A stretch of 64,000 bases of DNA from Tetrahymena thermophila SB210 (Eukaryota > Ciliophora > Oligohymenophorea > Hymenostomatida > Tetrahymenidae). Below, one piece after another: positions 1 through 13,122 of this stretch (the first letter of the stretch is position 1; the number at the start of each line of letters is the position of its first letter). Both the position numbers and the translations under genes were made by a program. The notes beneath the pieces are model-generated. The model was not told the DNA's origin. It saw nothing but the letters and a program-made list of their open reading frames with translations, and ran no database searches. The stretch lies in assembly GCF_000189635.1 (NCBI RefSeq), contig NW_002476481.1, positions 558,001 to 622,000 of the forward strand, read 5' to 3'.

Positions 1-560
1 ACAACTTACAGATATTTAAATCAAATCATTTTTTTTCTCTTTAATACTTTTTGAGAAGAAAAATTATGCTATGTATATTTTAAATTTTAAGTTATATATT
101 TTTTAAATTATTTTCCCAATAATAAATGATTTGTCCCAAATTATTTTTCCATATATTTATTACCAAATTTCTTTGCAAAAAGCGTAATGTTTTTTCTTTT
201 GAATACAAATACCTTACAATTACATAATTCGTGTGTTATTATTAAAAGAGTGTAACCAATACTTTTTATTAAATTTTAAGAATGTAATTAATAATTTGAA
301 ATTGAAATTTAATTACTCATTATTAAATTATAATGATATATTTAAGCGCTTAAAAAATTATATTATATATACTATACTCTTGTTTTGATAACTAATATGA
401 AAAAGCTATATTAAAAGCTTAAAGTCTATTTTTTAAAAACAAATCGCATGCATAACTAGTATATAATTCAGCAAATATGTCACTTTAAAGAAGTATATAC
501 CATGAAAAAATTTTCAATTTACTAAGTAGCATTTCTATAGATATATATATAGTTAATTAA
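1..560. repeat. Diverged direct repeat, copy 1 (3' flank of gene A1)
   Basis: This stretch matches 5490-5975 in the same orientation. Both begin with acaacttacagatatttaaa and share later blocks such as aaaattatgctatg, tattaccaa-tttcttt, gtaaccaatac and taatgatatatttaag, with many small indels. One copy lies 3' of gene A1 and the other 5' of it, so a unit of about 5.5 kb containing A1 was probably duplicated. No gene is seen here. Confidence 0.7.
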
Positions 561-765
561 AATTAGTTATTTGATAAATTTTATTTTAAAATTCCAATTT
601 TAGAAAACATTTAGATTACAAAGTAAATAAATTTATTTTTATGATATTTTTTTTATAATTTATGAATTAAATTTATTCATAATTTTTAAAGTTATAAATT
701 TGTTAAATTATTTAATATTTATATACAAAAAATGATCTTTGAATATTTAAATTCTAAATATCATT

Positions 766-3700
766 TCATTATTCGAAATCAATTTTTTATGATTATTCTT
801 TAAAGTTTAAACTTTCTTTTTTTACTAGAACTTTGTTAAAAACCACTTTTTTTTACTGAAATGAGTTAAATTAGTCCAATATTTAATCAAGCGATTCAGT
901 AAGCTGCTCTTATTCATTTTTTTTGGTTAAATACTTTTTTAGTTTTTAAAAAATTTCTACTAGTTAGATTGTTAATCTTACTAAGAACAAGATGAAACTC
1001 ATCATTAAACAAATTACTAGCATTATTATTACTATAAAGCTAAATTCATCTATACTTTTTAGATCATTATCAGATATTGCATCTTAGTTTAAAATATCCT
1101 ATTGTTTCTTAATGCATATCATAAACAGAATTACTGAAACAGAGATTAAAAACTCTTAAATTATTTTGTATATATTGATAAATTTACTGTTAAAAAATCT
1201 AAAATATAAAATGTATAATCCAAAGCATCCAAAAATAATTGATAGAATTATACAACAAGCAATAGGGTGAGTGGGAATAGTTAAAATTAGTAAAATGATA
1301 ACATATTTTTTTATGTAGCTAGCAAATAAATATGTATTCCATCCCTTTGCCTTTGTGTTAATATTTAAAGCAAAATTGGGTAAATAACTTTCGATATAAT
1401 TTACATCTCTTTTAAAAGAAAAATAGTAAATTAAAACAAAAAAGGATGCATGGATAAGCAATTAAATAATAGCAATATATTTCTCTTATGTAAATGCTAG
1501 GCAGTAATAAATGCTAAATAGAGAAGGAGTGATAAAGCCTTATTGAACAGATGATGCTAAATTGATTAAAAAGTTTACTATTTCCATAGTATATTGCTTT
1601 CCTTTCATAACCCATCTAGCAAAGCAGCAAAGAAGGACTATAATTACTGATATTATTAAAGATATATTTGGTATCGGAAGAGCATAGTATAAATTTGCTT
1701 GTAATCCTAAGTCTTATAAAAGCTACTGCTCAGAGGAAGCTGAGCCTTAACTTGTGCTATCACTTTAACTATTTGTATTTAATTAACTAGCATCAGGAAT
1801 AGAAGTAAATATAAATGAAGATGCTAGAATTGTTCCGACATAAACTATTTGAGGTAGGTAGTTTTTAAATAAAATTAAGGGTCCAAAAAATTAAATAAAA
1901 TTTGAAAGGAAACACAAAATTTAGAATTTTTTGAGAACGAGAATTATGCTATAGCCATTTCCTTAACCAGAAGTAAGAGCCTTGCTAGCGCTTGTAGCGC
2001 TATCAATTTTTCCCTAAACACTTTACTAAGAATTGTTATAAGTATTTGTAGTAAGAATAGCATTTTATAATTAGAATGTAGTTTGTTGATTATTGTAAGT
2101 AACTACTATTTGATTAACTCTTCTATTTTACTCTACAGATATATTAAAAACAACAGTGTTGCTGATCAGTTGTTATGATATAATTTAATAATCTGTATTT
2201 AAAATTAATTTGCCAGGATCTAGTTGTATGCTAATCCCATTTGTCTCATTTGGATAAGGTACTCTGTTAAAAACAACTGTTATTACATTGTATTGAGAGT
2301 CTTTAGATAGATTAATAGAAGTTATACTCAACTTAATAATACAAATATTGTCTGGAATGATAAGAATATAATTTTAAATACATTCACACTATGATTAAGA
2401 GCTAGAAATTTATAAATTTTAAGAGGATGGACATTACTAAAGACACTGATTCAACCAAAGATAGTATCCACTATTACATAATGTACAAGTATTTTAATTA
2501 GGGCACGTTTAACAATTAGATTGATTGCATGCATAGCAAATTTAGTTAACATCACAATAAAATCCTGGTAACTGATAGTTACTGCAGAAAATAGAATTGT
2601 CTTTTCTTATGTGCTTATATGGATAGCTAGGAGAACATTAACATTAACTAGAGCTAGGATTATAATAGTAATTCTGGGCAATTAAAGAGCAACTATCTAC
2701 ACAATTATTGTTACTTAAAGTGTATCCTTGAATGCATATAGAGCACACATCAGTTAACTCATAATTTTTTGTTTAGTTGTTATATAAGCATTCTTTTTGA
2801 GAGCTTTGACAATTACTTACTACAGCTTGATTTGAAATTGTTGGGCAAGTCCTACAGAGATTATTTCCACCATATTTATAAAGTCCAGTTACACAGATAA
2901 TACATTGAGTATTAGAAGATCCATTACAAGTACTACATGTTTTATCACAAGGAGAGCATGTATTTTAACTTGCAAAATAGCCTCCTTATGTGTTACAAGT
3001 TTATGAACAAGTTGTGATATCTGTGTATAAGTAATACCCATTATTGCAAGAAAGACAATTGTTTGAGTTTGGTCCTTTGCAAGTGAGGCAGGAGTTATTA
3101 CATTGGGAGCATTAATTAGAATTAGGATAGTATCCTGTAATACAAACTTGGCAGCTTGACTAGTTGGTACATTAGAGACAATTTTAAAAGCAGCTTATAC
3201 ATGTTTTTGTAGATGAGTCATAATATTAACCTTAATTTATTAAGCAAGCTTAGCAACCATTTTTTGAAGAGTTTAATTCATAATTTTATGAGCATAAACT
3301 ACAATCCGAAGAACTCGTACAAGTCAAACAATAAGAAGGACATTAACCGCATGTTTATTTACTAGAATCATAATATTATCCTTAATTTATTAAACAAGCT
3401 TAGCAACCATTTTTTTAAGAATTTACTTGATAACCGCTTTAACATACAGAGCAATTAGTAGAACTGTTACAAGTCAGGCAATTAATCGGGCAATTACCAC
3501 ATTTAGTATTCTAAGAGTCATAGTATTACCCGTTATTTATTTAGCAAGCTTAGCAATTATTTGAAGAGTTTAATTCATAGTTGTTATTGCATACTTAGCA
3601 ATTAGAAGAGTTAACACAAGTCTAACAATTAGCAGAGCATTAACCACATGGACTAGAAGTAGATTATAAAAATTGCCCAGCCCCACATGTTTAACAACTT

Positions 3701-4068
3701 TTATTTGATTATAAAGCAAAATTTGCATTACAATTTGTACAATTAGTGTTTGGACCAGCTCCAGTGCATTAAGCACAATTATTTATATTGCAATTAGGTC
3801 CTTTTCCTGGTGGTCCTGCTGGTGGTCCTGCTGGTGGCCCTCCTGAAAGCATTCTGAATTTTATTTCTTAATCAAGGTATTAAGTACCTATATAATTTGA
3901 GCTATAAATAGAAATCGAACATTTAAAATATTCTTTGATCTTTTGCTGAGCTAATATTAATTCTATTTAATTTGCTTATTCAAAAATACTAATTAGTTCA
4001 GATTCTATACTATTAATTATTTAATATATTAAATTTAAAGTAGTAAAAACAAACAAAATATTTTACAT
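766..4068 (-). CDS. Cysteine-rich multi-pass membrane protein, sub-family A (A1)
   Basis: Single open frame of 1,100 residues in ciliate code, ending in TGA at 766-768. The start was chosen because ATG at 4068 gives a signal peptide (MQNILFVFTTLNLIYQ). A Gly/Pro linker follows (about 76-88), then cysteine-rich repeats from about 90 to 576. Three of these are 50-residue units ending in CQAC-IN-G-YYDS. A beta-rich region without cysteines spans about 577-700. Some eight to ten hydrophobic segments lie between about 700 and 1035, with ARWVMKGKQYTMEIVNFL at 817-834 and GW at 909-910. The tail is charged and Gln-rich. The repeats resemble furin-like / growth-factor-receptor cysteine-rich modules, suggesting a cell-surface receptor or adhesion protein; ligand and function are unknown. 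No intron seen. Closest relative in the window is 31821-34955. Confidence 0.85.
3244..3693 (-). repeat. Tandem 150-nt coding repeats inside A1
   Basis: The plus-strand motif gcaagcttagcaacca (with small changes) recurs at 3244, 3394 and 3544, exactly 150 nt apart. Each unit encodes 50 residues with the pattern C-x2-C-x3-C-x2-C followed by CQAC and YYDS. The paralogue A2 has the same 150-nt spacing near 34299, 34449 and 34599. This points to expansion of one cysteine module in the sub-family A ancestor. Confidence 0.75.
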
Positions 4069-5489
4069 GTTTTCTCCTAATTTTTAGTTAAGAGATTAAA
4101 TTTGGCTTACAAATACTTTAAAATTTAATGTATATTTATTAAACAAAGCTTATTTGATATTAACTTCTTCATTTTAACTAAATACCACAATTAAAAATCC
4201 ATTAAAGCAATATATTTATGGGGTTTGATGTTTTGTTAAGTATCTAATATCAAATAGGTTTAAATCTTCATTCCTAAATAAAAATAAAATTAGTTATTAA
4301 AATCTTTGAAATAAGTAAAAAAAAATTAACTATTTTATTGATATTTGATAATAAAAAAGAAAAGTAAATTTTATTTTGTTTTAAATTCAAATAAATAAAT
4401 AATTTTAGATCCAAACAATAATATTTTTGCCAAATATTTTTTACATTTCACAATTATTTAAAGGTTGAAATGAGCATATATATTTATTTACTTTCTTTTA
4501 AAAAAAGAAATATAAAAAAATAATATTTATTAAAGACTCTCCTTTAAGTATTAATAAAAGTCAATTTAAGATTTAGTTATTAAATCAAAAAGTTGTTATT
4601 TAAAGCAAATTTATAAAAGAATTAAAATTTTTCATGAGAGTTTGAATCAGCAAATATGATTGATTAACAAAATTTTTATAAAATAGATAAAATACTAATA
4701 ATGGATTGCTTAAAATAATAAATACTTACTCACAAATTTAACTCTAGTCTTTGAAATATAGAACATTTTTTTAGTACCCTTCTTTAAAAGCTTCTATTGG
4801 TTTGAGAATTTCAACTTAGTATGATACTATATTTTCAGATTATTTAAAATGGATTTGTAAGTATAAAGTTTATTTGGTCACTTTGGCCTGATTATTAATA
4901 AACTCATTCAATTTCTATATCTATTCCAATTCACATACTTAAGTTAGACTCAATTCTATATATAACAAAGCTTATAAAAGTATATACCACAAATAAGTTT
5001 TATATTTAATCTGTGGCATTTGCTCAGCTATAAAAAAGGAACAGATAGTGAATACTGTTTTATTTTTTTTAATTAATTTGTTTTTGCAAAAAAAAAATTA
5101 TTAATATTTATTTAGCCAATAAAAGAAGCATTCAATTATTAATTATATTTTTTACAGTTTAAAAAAACCATAATATTAAATTTCAAGTAAAAATTGACCT
5201 GAAAAAGATCATAAAAAAAAAATTATTAATTTAATTTAGGCTAGAAAATTTCTTTTTCATCTACTTTTATTAAAGGAAGATTTCAAAAATTAGATTATTA
5301 ACTTAATAATTTATTCAATTAATTAATTGAAAACTAAATCAAGAAAAACCAATCATTTTTTACTGTAAGTTAAAAGAATTATAAAATGACAAAAAATTAT
5401 CATAATATTGTTAATTTATGATGAATGATTAACAAATTGAATTAATTATTGATTAAATTGTTCATTGGATAACAAATTGAATTTTATTT
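4069..5489. other. Intergenic, upstream of A1
   Basis: AT-rich sequence upstream of A1 with many A and T runs. I see no open frame, RNA gene or clear repeat here. It must hold the A1 promoter, but no element can be named. Confidence 0.5.
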
Positions 5490-5975
5490 ACAACTTACAG
5501 ATATTTAAATGAAAATAATTTGTTTTTATTACAATACCTTTTAGAGTAGAAAAATTATGCTATGAATATTTCTTTTAAATAACTTAAATTTTAATTATAT
5601 ACATTTTTTAAAAATTCTAAATATTAAATGTATATTTTAAATTATTTTTCCAGATAGATCTATTACCAACTTTCTTTACAAAAAACATAATAATATTTCT
5701 TTTGAAAACAAATAACTTTCTGTAACATAAAAAATTCAATATTGCAATGAATGCGTGATTATTAAATGAGCGTAACCAATATTTTATTTAAAATTTAAAA
5801 AATGTAATTATTTGAAATTTAAATTAAATTATTCACTATAATGATATATTTAAGCTTAAAATGTAATATAATAAATACTAGAATATATTTTGTTAAAATT
5901 AATATGAAATAGCTATATTTTAGACAATCTACAAACTTAAAGTCTATTTTTGTAAAATTAGTTATTTAATTAGTC
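5490..5975. repeat. Diverged direct repeat, copy 2 (5' side of gene A1)
   Basis: Second copy of the sequence at 1-560, in the same orientation. In copy 1 an A-type gene follows about 200 nt later, but here no A-type coding sequence follows; only non-coding DNA extends to the B1 stop at 7918. The corresponding gene therefore seems to have been lost or never copied. Confidence 0.7.
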
Positions 5976-6592
5976 TTCTACAATTTTGGAAAATAATATT
6001 TATTCAAAATATATTTATAAGTGATTCAAGTTAAATTCATATGATTGAAAACTTTCTCATCTTTTGATAAAAATAATCTAAAACCAGAATTTTTATTAAC
6101 TTATCAAAATTCACCTGAATTAAAATCATTGTTTTTACAAAACTTTTAAATAAATTATAATTAGTAATAGGATGTAATATATGTCCATACTAATCAAAAA
6201 AAACAATATTCATTAATTACACTAATAATGCACATTTATAAATATTTAGATCTTTTTAAAAAAATATTTTGATAAATATTATATTTATGTGTTTCATTAA
6301 TATCTACTAAAAATTAATTAATATTTTTTGTAAATTAATTTGTGTATTAATAAAAATTATTTACAACAAAAATATATATAACAATTTGCTATTTTAAAAA
6401 TGTTTGATGACTGATATAAAGAGTGATCAACTAGATAATTTTTTTAATAAGAAAAATAAATTTTCTTATAAATTTAAAATAAAATTATAATGCTAATATT
6501 TCTAATTAATTATTATTTATTTAGATTTTAAATAGCATGTGGATTCAAAAAAATTAATAAAAATTACAAAAACTATCCTCAATAAAGACCAT

Positions 6593-6718
6593 AAAACCTC
6601 ACAATAAATTTTCTATTTATTGAGGTTTTCATTCATTTTTTATTTGAGAATAATCCCAAAATTTTAAAACTCTTACCTCGCAACCAATTCATTTTCCTTA
6701 ACAATGTTTTACGGTAAA
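6593..6718 (-). mobile_element. MITE-like relic: hairpin plus pogo/Tigger-like end
   Basis: A hairpin at 6593-6629 has arms aaaacctca / tgaggtttt extended by an AT stem with one bulge. At 6655-6718, read on the minus strand, lies CCGTAAAACATTGTTAAGG followed by GTTGCGAGGTAAGAGT. This matches 12979-13035 (CAGTAAAACCTTGTTAAGG, then GTTGCGAGGTAAGAGT) and part of 18216-18282. The CAGTAAAACCT start resembles terminal inverted repeats of pogo/Tigger-type elements. No transposase is present. Confidence 0.45.
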
Positions 6719-6719
6719 A

Positions 6720-7917
6720 TTTGTAAACATTTCCTACATTTAAAAATAAAATTTAATTAAACATAAAATTTATGTTTTCATTCATTAACGAATGAAACTT
6801 AATTCAAAGAATTTTAAAATTCTTGAAAATCTATCAAAATTTAAAAATTCAGATCAATTTTTAAATCTTAATTAATCAATCTTTCATAACTTTACTCTTA
6901 ATAGTAAAAATTGTTTTCCCTTTTAATTTAATACTTGTTTTATATATTGAAAATTATTTAGAATTAAAATATAAAAAATTGATAATAAACACAAAGTAAA
7001 ACTAATTTTGTAAATAAAAATCTAATCAATAATTAATTGATAGAAAATTTAAAAATAATATGAAATTAGGAATTATTTTTGTTTTATTCCAGTGGCCTAG
7101 TAGAATATATTTGATTATATTAAGATATTTTTTTTCAAATTACAAATATTCTGCAATCACTGTTTAGGATAATACTAATCAGAGAGTTTCATAAAAAACT
7201 AAAATTATATTTATTAAATATAAATCAATGATGACAATGAGGTGGGGGTTTTGAGCTTGATTTAGGCTGATTAATTATCATTTTATTAAATAATAAAAAA
7301 GTATAATAATTCTATTAAATAATAAATAAAGTACAATAAAATAAGAATATCTCATATTCAATTATATGATTATTTACAAATATGGATGGAAGTATATAAT
7401 AATTATTTTTTGGCAGAAAACTGTTTAATACTACAAAATATTTTAGTTTAGTAAATTATTATTCTTGATAGAACCTAATATCGTATAGTAATATCAAATA
7501 CAAAGTTTTATCTTAATTATGCTGGAAAATTAGAATTGAAGAAATAATTGGATGAGAATAAAATAAAATTTTATGAAATAGCACTTGCATAGGAGTTGAA
7601 AATCATATTTGTGTTATTTGGATTTTCTTTTAATAATCACCAAAGAAATAGTTAATGATATGGTATAAAAAAGTTTTAAGTACCTCATAAAAGTTATTTT
7701 TCAATTATATTTTCACCGACATTGTAATTCTATTAAATTAGAATGGTGAAAGTTAAAATTTATGGAGGTAAGAATCCAATTTATGAGATATCAACGTTAT
7801 TTTTAAATTTTAGTTTAAATTTTTCAATTTAGTAACATATTTAAAATTTTTAATAGATAATTGGATGATTTATATATTCAAGAAGGTATCACAATAATTA
7901 ATAAATAAAATATACAA
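6720..7917. other. Intergenic 3' of B1
   Basis: No gene seen. From about 7700 it shares with 19110-19340 and 26060-26310 a conserved B-unit 3' flank, including a taattctattaaattagaat palindromic stretch and a later ttttaaattttagtt block. A short G-rich patch (gaggtgggggttttgag) lies near 7240. Confidence 0.55.
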
Positions 7918-10900
7918 TCAAACATTTTAAATAGAATTTTATGATTGTAATTTTTTCTTTTGTTTATTAAACGAGTTATTATATGATTAAGGAGTATTAG
8001 ATAATTCAAATTGAGAAATTTTTGAACAGTTAAGATGATCTATTATCATATTTAAACCTTGATCAGTGTAATCTATTTTATTTTTATTTCTAAAGTAATT
8101 CCTTGTAAATTATACAAAATAAAATATTTAGATTCCACTTCTTACCATAAACAAAATTAAACTTGTTATTAAACAAATTATTAAAACTATCAAAGCTATT
8201 AAACTAAATTAAATAACATTTATCATTTATTCATCACTAATTCCATCTTATTCTATAATATCTTACTGCTTCTTCACACTGATAACAAATAATATAAAGG
8301 CTATTGAAATTAAAAGCTCTTAAAATATTTTATAAATTATAAAATATTTATTTATAAAGAATCTGTAGTATAATAAATAAATAGCAAAGCATATGAAAAT
8401 AGCTGCTATTATAGCACCACATGCTATTGGATTTGAGTATAATACATAAATTAAGGTTATACAAATGTATTTCTTCAAATAACTCAACACCAAATAGCTT
8501 CTCCATCCTCTCGCTTTTACATTTAAGTTTAAAGCAAAATTCGGTGTGTTGATTTCTATATATTAATTATCCTTTTTTAACATAATTGCTACTATCAGAA
8601 TAATAAATATAACATGAATTATTAATTGCATTATTGCATACTATTTTTGAGATGAGTATTCTAATGAGTAGTATATACTAAGTAATGTACAAGTAATATA
8701 TCCTTGTTGCAGTTATGACATAATGTTAACCAAAAAGTTCACTACTGTTATAGTATATTGTTTACCTTCCATGACCTATCTTGCAAATAGACATAATAAA
8801 GATATAATTACTGATATAATTAACAATAAATGTGGGAGGGCTAAATTTTGATAAATATTATCTTTAAACCCAAGCTATTATAAAAGCTTCTTATGGTTAT
8901 CAATATCTTCATTTGAGGTTGTATTTGAATTAATACTTAGCTCATCTGGGCTTGGAATTTCTGTAAATATAAAAGATGCTCCTAAAAGGGCTCCAGTATA
9001 TAAAGGCTAAGGTAATTATGCTTTAAAAACAATTAGAGGTCCTAATAATTGAACGAAGTTAGAAAGCAAACACAAAATTTAAAAGTTTTTAAGAATATTA
9101 ATTATAGATTAAAGAAGTCCTTATTATGTAGATAAGCTTTATCCTAAGCTTTTTACATTATCTATAGCGCCTTGTTTATTTTATAAATTACTATTAACAT
9201 AATCTGATGTTAGTATTGTATTTTAAACTTAGTAGATGGATTGTTTATTATTATAATTAATAACTATTTAACTGATTTTAATATTTTGCTAAACTGAGAC
9301 TTAGAACATTAAATTATTATCACTTTATTACTATGAAACGATTGTGTAATCTCTATTTTGGATTAGCTTAGGAGGGTCTATTTACAAACTTATTGTTTTT
9401 AATTCATCATTATATGGAGCTCTATTAAAAATAATATTAATAATATTATATTAAGTATTTTTTGTAAGTTAGATTTGGCTTATTTAGAGCTATAAAATAC
9501 AAATTTTTTTAGGAGCATAAAAAATATAGTCTTTAATGCAAACACACTCATTGTTAGAGTGAGAAGACTCTAGACCTTTACTAAATTCACAAGTTTGAAG
9601 ACAGTCGTTCTACCATAGATAAAAGTCATTTAAACAAATTGTGCATATTTACTGATTAGTGCAGACTTAGCAGTGAGGTTGTAAGCATGGATTACATATT
9701 TTATTTGAGTCACAGTAGTAGCCAGGTAATTAAAATTTGTAGCAAAATATATTATTATTAGGTTAATTATGCTAGTAGGGGCTTGAAGATGAACATTAAC
9801 ATTATTATAAAATATTATTATATTCATAATTTTATGCTATGTCAGAACATTGATTAATACATTTATTATTTGCTAATACAAAATTACCTTTACATTTCTA
9901 ACATATTGAAGTTAACTCATAAATTTATGTTTCAGGATTTAACAAACACTTTTGAATAATTTATGCGCAATTTTACATTTACTATGTAATAATAGCAGGA
10001 TTAAGGGAAGTTTTATGACAATGTTTGCAAAGATTATCTCCTCCATATTGATACAAATTATTAGCGCAAGTAGTACATTTAGAAGATTCTGAACATGTAC
10101 TACAAGAGGAATCGCAAGGCATACATTTTTTTTTCTCAATATAAAAGCCGTTTTTTGGGCACTCATCTATACAAGTTTAAGACTAAATATTTAATAATTA
10201 ACCAAATTTACAAGAAGTGCAATTTTTAGAAGATAGAGAGCAAGTTAAGCAAGCTGAATCACAAGGTAAGCAATTATTTTCTAAAGCATAAAATCCATCT
10301 TAATTGCAAGAGTTTTAACATGTTTAACTCAAAGTATTTAAAAATTGAAATTCTTAGCAAGAAGTACATATTTTAGAAGTTTATTTGCAAGTTTTGCATG
10401 ATTTATCACAATCTAAGCAAGATTTTGTTTCATTATCAAAATATTAACTCTAGAGGCACAGGCATTATTTTAATGAATTAAGTTAATAATTAGCCATGCA
10501 CTACTTGCAACTATTAGGTTCATTGCAAATTTAACAATTTAATGGACACTGTTCACATTTCTTTGTTTTGTAATTGTAAAATTCACCATTATTTATTCTA
10601 CAACATTTATTTAAATAAAGTTATGAACCTTACTTACAAGATGTACACCTATTAGGTCCTTCTTAATCACATCCTAAACAACTTTAATCACATTTTTTAC
10701 AATACTTTCCAAAAAATTAATAATCAGTATAATATCCTAGAATACATTCTTCATCACAGACAGTTTAGGTAATAACTATTTTACATTTATTACAACCTTC
10801 AAGAGTGCATTCTTCTTGTAGTATTCTTATTTTTTAACTTTTAATATATTTTGAATTGCTAAAAAAGTTATGAACGCCACTTTTCATTTATTTAGGTATT

Positions 10901-11644
10901 CTATCTTATGAGTTATTCAAATTAAAATCTTCTCCAAAAAGAATAAATTTATTGATTAAATATTTATTTTGGAGTCTTTTTAATGGATCGAAAAATTAAC
11001 ATTTTGTTCTTTTTTATAAAATATAAAAGATTAATAAAATTAAATTAATTTGAAAAAAAATATACTTATTTTTAATGCAATTAATCATTTACTAAATATT
11101 TAAAAGTAATTTTTCATTTTTGCTTTAAGATAGCTCATGCGTACTTGATAAATCTTAAGTAGGTTTCTGTATAAGATCTAATAAACTCTATTTCTCAATA
11201 TAGAAATCTTCTGGAATTAAAGAATTATTAAAAATAAATTTAATTCCAATAAAGCTTTGATTATCCTTTATGTCTGTTGTACTAATATGAAATATAAAAA
11301 ATTAAATGAAATATAATTTTAATTTTTATCAATAAATTTATTTTTTATTACCTTAATACAATAGAAAAATAACCAAATCTTAAGATTCTTTCATCCTTGA
11401 ATTAATTTTAATCAAATACTAAATACTTTATAACAATTTACAACTAATTTATAGAATCCAAATATTGGTAAATTTGTTTTTCTTTATAACTTAATGTAAA
11501 TTCATTTATAGTTTGCTAAGATGAATCACTTAAAATTATGTTTAGAACTTGATTTGATTATTCTTTTATAGAAACTAGGTTCTTTAAATAGAATTGTAAA
11601 GAATATTCAATTAAAATTATTAATAAAGTTGCAATCTTTATCAT
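7918..11644 (-). CDS. Cysteine-rich multi-pass membrane protein, sub-family B (B1)
   Basis: Three exons: 11352-11644, 11093-11281 and 7918-11008. Introns are 11282-11351 (70 nt) and 11009-11092 (84 nt), both phase 2 with GT..AG ends. The product is 1,190 residues; I read the last exon through with no TGA before 7918-7920. The start MIKIATLLIILIEYS is conserved in all four B genes and forms a signal peptide. An unrecognised N-terminal region reaches about residue 226, followed by CxxC-rich repeats to about 651, a beta-rich stretch (about 652-790), and helices from about 795 to 1123. Conserved landmarks include LLGPLIVFKA, GALLGASFIFTEIPSPDE, ARQVMEGKQYT and GWRSYLVLSYLKKY. It is probably a plasma-membrane or ciliary receptor-like protein; the ligand is unknown. 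Confidence 0.87.
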
Positions 11645-13122
11645 TACTAAGATGAGATTTTTAAAATTATTATTGTTATTATTTTTTAAAATATAATCAA
11701 AACATTTTGATTTTTTTAATAAATTTATTATGAAGTAATGTGAGGCATTTTTCATTTATCTGAGTGAGCTTATTGTTAAGCAATTAAATGCTAAAATTAG
11801 TAAAAGTTAAGCTATAATTATTATCATGGTGATTAAATTTATTTTGGATTTTTAAGCTTTACATAAGAAATTAATCAAATTAATTTCTATTATTTGCTAT
11901 TTTATATTACAATATATATTTTTGACTTTTTTTGATAGGGTAATTCGGTTAAAGTAAACTACAAACCCTCAAAATAATATTTATTGTAAATCTTTAAATA
12001 GAAAATTTTTAGTAAAGTAGCATCTTCTAAAAACCCCCAAATTAAAAAGATAATTTATAGTTTTGACTGGAATTATTTTTGAAGACTTTTAAAAACTAAT
12101 AATTAAATGAATACAAATAATTACCTTTTTTGGTAATAATTAACTTATTTTTTTCTTAAAAAATCTTTATTGTTTACTTTATTTATTCAAAGAAGTAATT
12201 GAGATTTGTAATTAAAATATGTAAATTAATCAAATTAAAATCATAAAATGTATGTAACAAATGCAATTTACTAATAATCAGATTTAGTAATTGAAAAAAA
12301 TTATCTTGATACTCCTTTTTACTGTTTGTTCAGCAATTATTAATTTTATTATTTTATTTAAATTAAAATTAAAATCATAACTTCATATTTCTTACATTAG
12401 ATATTTATTGTTTTGAAATTAATTCAAGCAGGATTTATTAACTTAAAATCATTAAAGATTAAAATTTTATTTTTTGTTCTTTATCTATTTTTACTCAAAA
12501 GTTAATGAATTAAAATATGTAAAGATAAAACTCAACATCAAAAAAATATGTATGTAATAATTGTAACATTTTGATTTAACATATATTTCATTGTAAAACT
12601 TTAAACTTGCTTTAAAGTAAATATATATATTTTTTAGTAACTAATTTAACTTTTATATTAAATATAATTGAATGAATTTATTCTATTTTTTTCCTTATTG
12701 GTATTTAATAGAATATTATTAGAAATTTCTTAAAAATAATTAGAAAATACTAACATGGCTAATAAGATTAATGGATTTCGACTAAAAAAATTAGTAATAT
12801 TTTTGAAATTAAAGATTAGATTGATTATTGATTGTTTTAATTTATTTTTTATTAAAAATTTGACTGTAGACATAATTTTTTTGATAAATTCCAGCAATAA
12901 CAAGGTTAAGTAAATTAAACTCTTTATATGTAAATGTGTAAAGTAAAAGTGCTTTTATTTATTTAAAAAATATACATACAGTAAAACCTTGTTAAGGTAT
13001 TCGAAGGAGTTGCGAGGTAAGAGTCTTAAAATTTTATGAATTAAAAATAAATTTAGATAGATAATTATATGATTAATTATGTCTAATTAAGCAGGATACA
13101 CAATAATAAGTAAAATATACAA
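11645..13122. other. Intergenic between B1 and B2, with a decayed 5' reading frame
   Basis: Directly upstream of B1 the frame stays open to another ATG at 11827, which would add a second hydrophobic leader (MIIIIAQLLLILAFNC) and an Asn-rich spacer. The same DNA in B2 and B3 carries in-frame TGA codons, and in B4 the ATG is gone, so the inner ATG at 11644 is preferred. The rest of the stretch resembles 17030-18215, 23290-24540 and 30250-31310, and no gene is seen in it. Confidence 0.5.
12979..13035 (+). mobile_element. Pogo/Tigger-like terminal sequence
   Basis: Begins CAGTAAAACCTTGTTAAGG and continues with TTCGAAGGAGTTGCGAGG and a TAAGAGTCTTAAAATT block shared with 18216-18282. It is also shared, inverted, with 6655-6718. 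It lies at the same place in the B1-B2 spacer as the 18216 copy does in the B2-B3 spacer, so insertion probably came before that duplication. No coding capacity. Confidence 0.45.

Noticed and set aside
3570-3776. Short minus-strand frame MLNALELVQ...
   Set aside because: Out of frame with the A1 cysteine repeats, which run continuously through it in ciliate code.
9630-9827. Short standard-code frame MNIIIFYNN..., repeated at 14829, 20906 and 28017
   Set aside because: It is another reading frame of the conserved cysteine-rich exon of the B genes; the real frame reads TAA/TAG as Gln and spans the whole exon.
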